DNA from: Blastococcus litoris | Lineage (GTDB): Bacteria > Actinomycetota > Actinomycetes > Mycobacteriales > Geodermatophilaceae | Direction of reading: 5' to 3' | Length of the DNA stretch: 64,000 bases | NCBI RefSeq assembly: GCF_003075095.1 | Contig: NZ_QCZF01000003.1 | Coordinates: 62,001-126,000, forward strand | Shown: positions 63,548-64,000 of the stretch, one piece after another | How the letters are laid out: every line of letters starts with the position of its first letter | Position numbering within the stretch: the stretch's first letter is position 1 | Program-made: the position numbers and the translations under genes | The notes under the pieces: generated by a model | Told to the model about the DNA's origin: nothing | Seen by the model: the letters and a program-made list of their open reading frames with translations, nothing else | Databases searched by the model: none

Positions 63548-64000
63548 GCGCGTCGTCGGTCCCGACGTGCGCGCTGGCCGGCGCCTCGACGCCGGCCACC
63601 TCCAGCACGTCCTCGCAGCGGGCGCTGGACGACCAGCCCGCGACGTTCCGGTTCACCTCGTCGTCGGCGTACCGCTCCCGCGTCATGAACCACCCGGTGA
63701 CCGCGAGCACCAGCACACCCGCGAGCACGAGCACGAACATCGGCACGTAGCTGCCGGTGGCGCCGAGCAGCACCCCGACCAGCAGCGGGCCGACCGCCGA
63801 GATGACGTACCCCCAGCTCTGCACGAACGTGGACAGGGCCGCGGTCGTCTCGGGCGTGCGCGCCCGCAGACCGATGAGCGTCAGGATCATCGGGAAGCTC
63901 GCCATCGCCACCGACAGCACCGCCATCCAGAGCCACGGTGCGGTGCGCGGGGCGACCCAGAGCCCGGTCCACCCGACGGTGTAGCAGGCCATGAACGTGA
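63519..64000 (-). CDS. MFS transporter, CynX/NimT type (5' end cut off)
   Basis: The C-terminal 160 or so residues of a major facilitator permease; the reading frame is still open at the window edge. At least four helices are seen ([56 protein letters not shown]). [22 protein letters not shown] is characteristic of the CynX/NimT group, which moves cyanate, nitroimidazole-like or other small anions. The C-terminal 50 residues are hydrophilic. Confidence 0.85.
   Translation of the reverse strand, partial: TFMACYTVGWTGLWVAPRTAPWLWMAVLSVAMASFPMILTLIGLRARTPETTAALSTFVQSWGYVISAVGPLLVGVLLGATGSYVPMFVLVLAGVLVLAVTGWFMTRERYADDEVNRNVAGWSSSARCEDVLEVAGVEAPASAHVGTDDAPRGGASPRG

Overview
This is a chromosomal window from a very GC-rich actinobacterium. 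The evidence is GTP-type PEP carboxykinase, F420-type (LLM and PPOX) enzymes, an acVLRF1 protein, a HelD/HelR-type RNA polymerase recycling ATPase, a DosR/DosS-like two-component pair, a type III polyketide synthase and many GTG starts. The overall style suggests Geodermatophilaceae (Blastococcus/Geodermatophilus/Modestobacter); that placement is inferred from gene content and composition, not from a marker gene. I see no insertion sequence, prophage, CRISPR array or rRNA operon. Coding density is high and both strands are used.

Layout. 1-7.7 kb: a cut-off Old Yellow Enzyme divergent from pckG, a cluster of three perfect hairpins, then an operon of MFS transporter, rhodanese and acVLRF1, followed by HelR. 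7.8-14.1 kb: cell envelope genes (bifunctional penicillin-binding protein with PASTA domain, YihY-type membrane protein, a carotenoid-desaturase-like oxidoreductase, an NlpC/P60 hydrolase). 14-19.6 kb: short conserved proteins and single enzymes, many apparently leaderless. 19.6-23.9 kb: an Lrp/AsnC regulator divergent from a 2-oxo acid dehydrogenase E1alpha-E1beta-E2 operon. 24-29.6 kb: secreted phospholipase A2, a HTH-only LysR protein, a secreted subtilase, an AGE-family epimerase, an F420-type oxidoreductase and a SRPBCC protein. 29.7-35.7 kb: the fructose PTS, with ptsH, fruA, fruK and fruR on one strand and ptsI divergent. 35.8-49.6 kb: c-di-GMP and copper-type signals, phosphatase, DNA glycosylase-like protein, two acyl-CoA dehydrogenases, TetR regulator, zinc-type binding lipoprotein, and several tiny acidic disordered proteins. 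49.7-58.2 kb: ribokinase, methyltransferase plus type III PKS, a convergent DosR/DosS-like pair, a universal stress protein and a GGDEF-EAL protein. 58.2-64 kb: tRNA-Gly, a two-gene Aer-like chemoreceptor, a large repeat-rich secreted subtilase, dcd, and a cut-off MFS transporter.

Three wider patterns stand out. First, about eighteen genes without a Shine-Dalgarno sequence have a TANNNT or CANNNT hexamer ending exactly 6-7 bases before the start codon, the signature of leaderless transcripts; this also settles several start codons. Second, several divergent or upstream regions carry clear dyads that fit the adjacent regulator: Lrp at bkd, DeoR at fru/ptsI, a CsoR-type site at the DUF4396 gene, a TetR site, a paired dyad at the acyl-CoA dehydrogenase, and a DosR-box-like site at the universal stress gene. 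Third, the DosS-like kinase keeps both the His and Tyr that form the heme pocket in mycobacterial DosS, so a hypoxia/redox response linking it to the universal stress protein and perhaps to c-di-GMP turnover is plausible.
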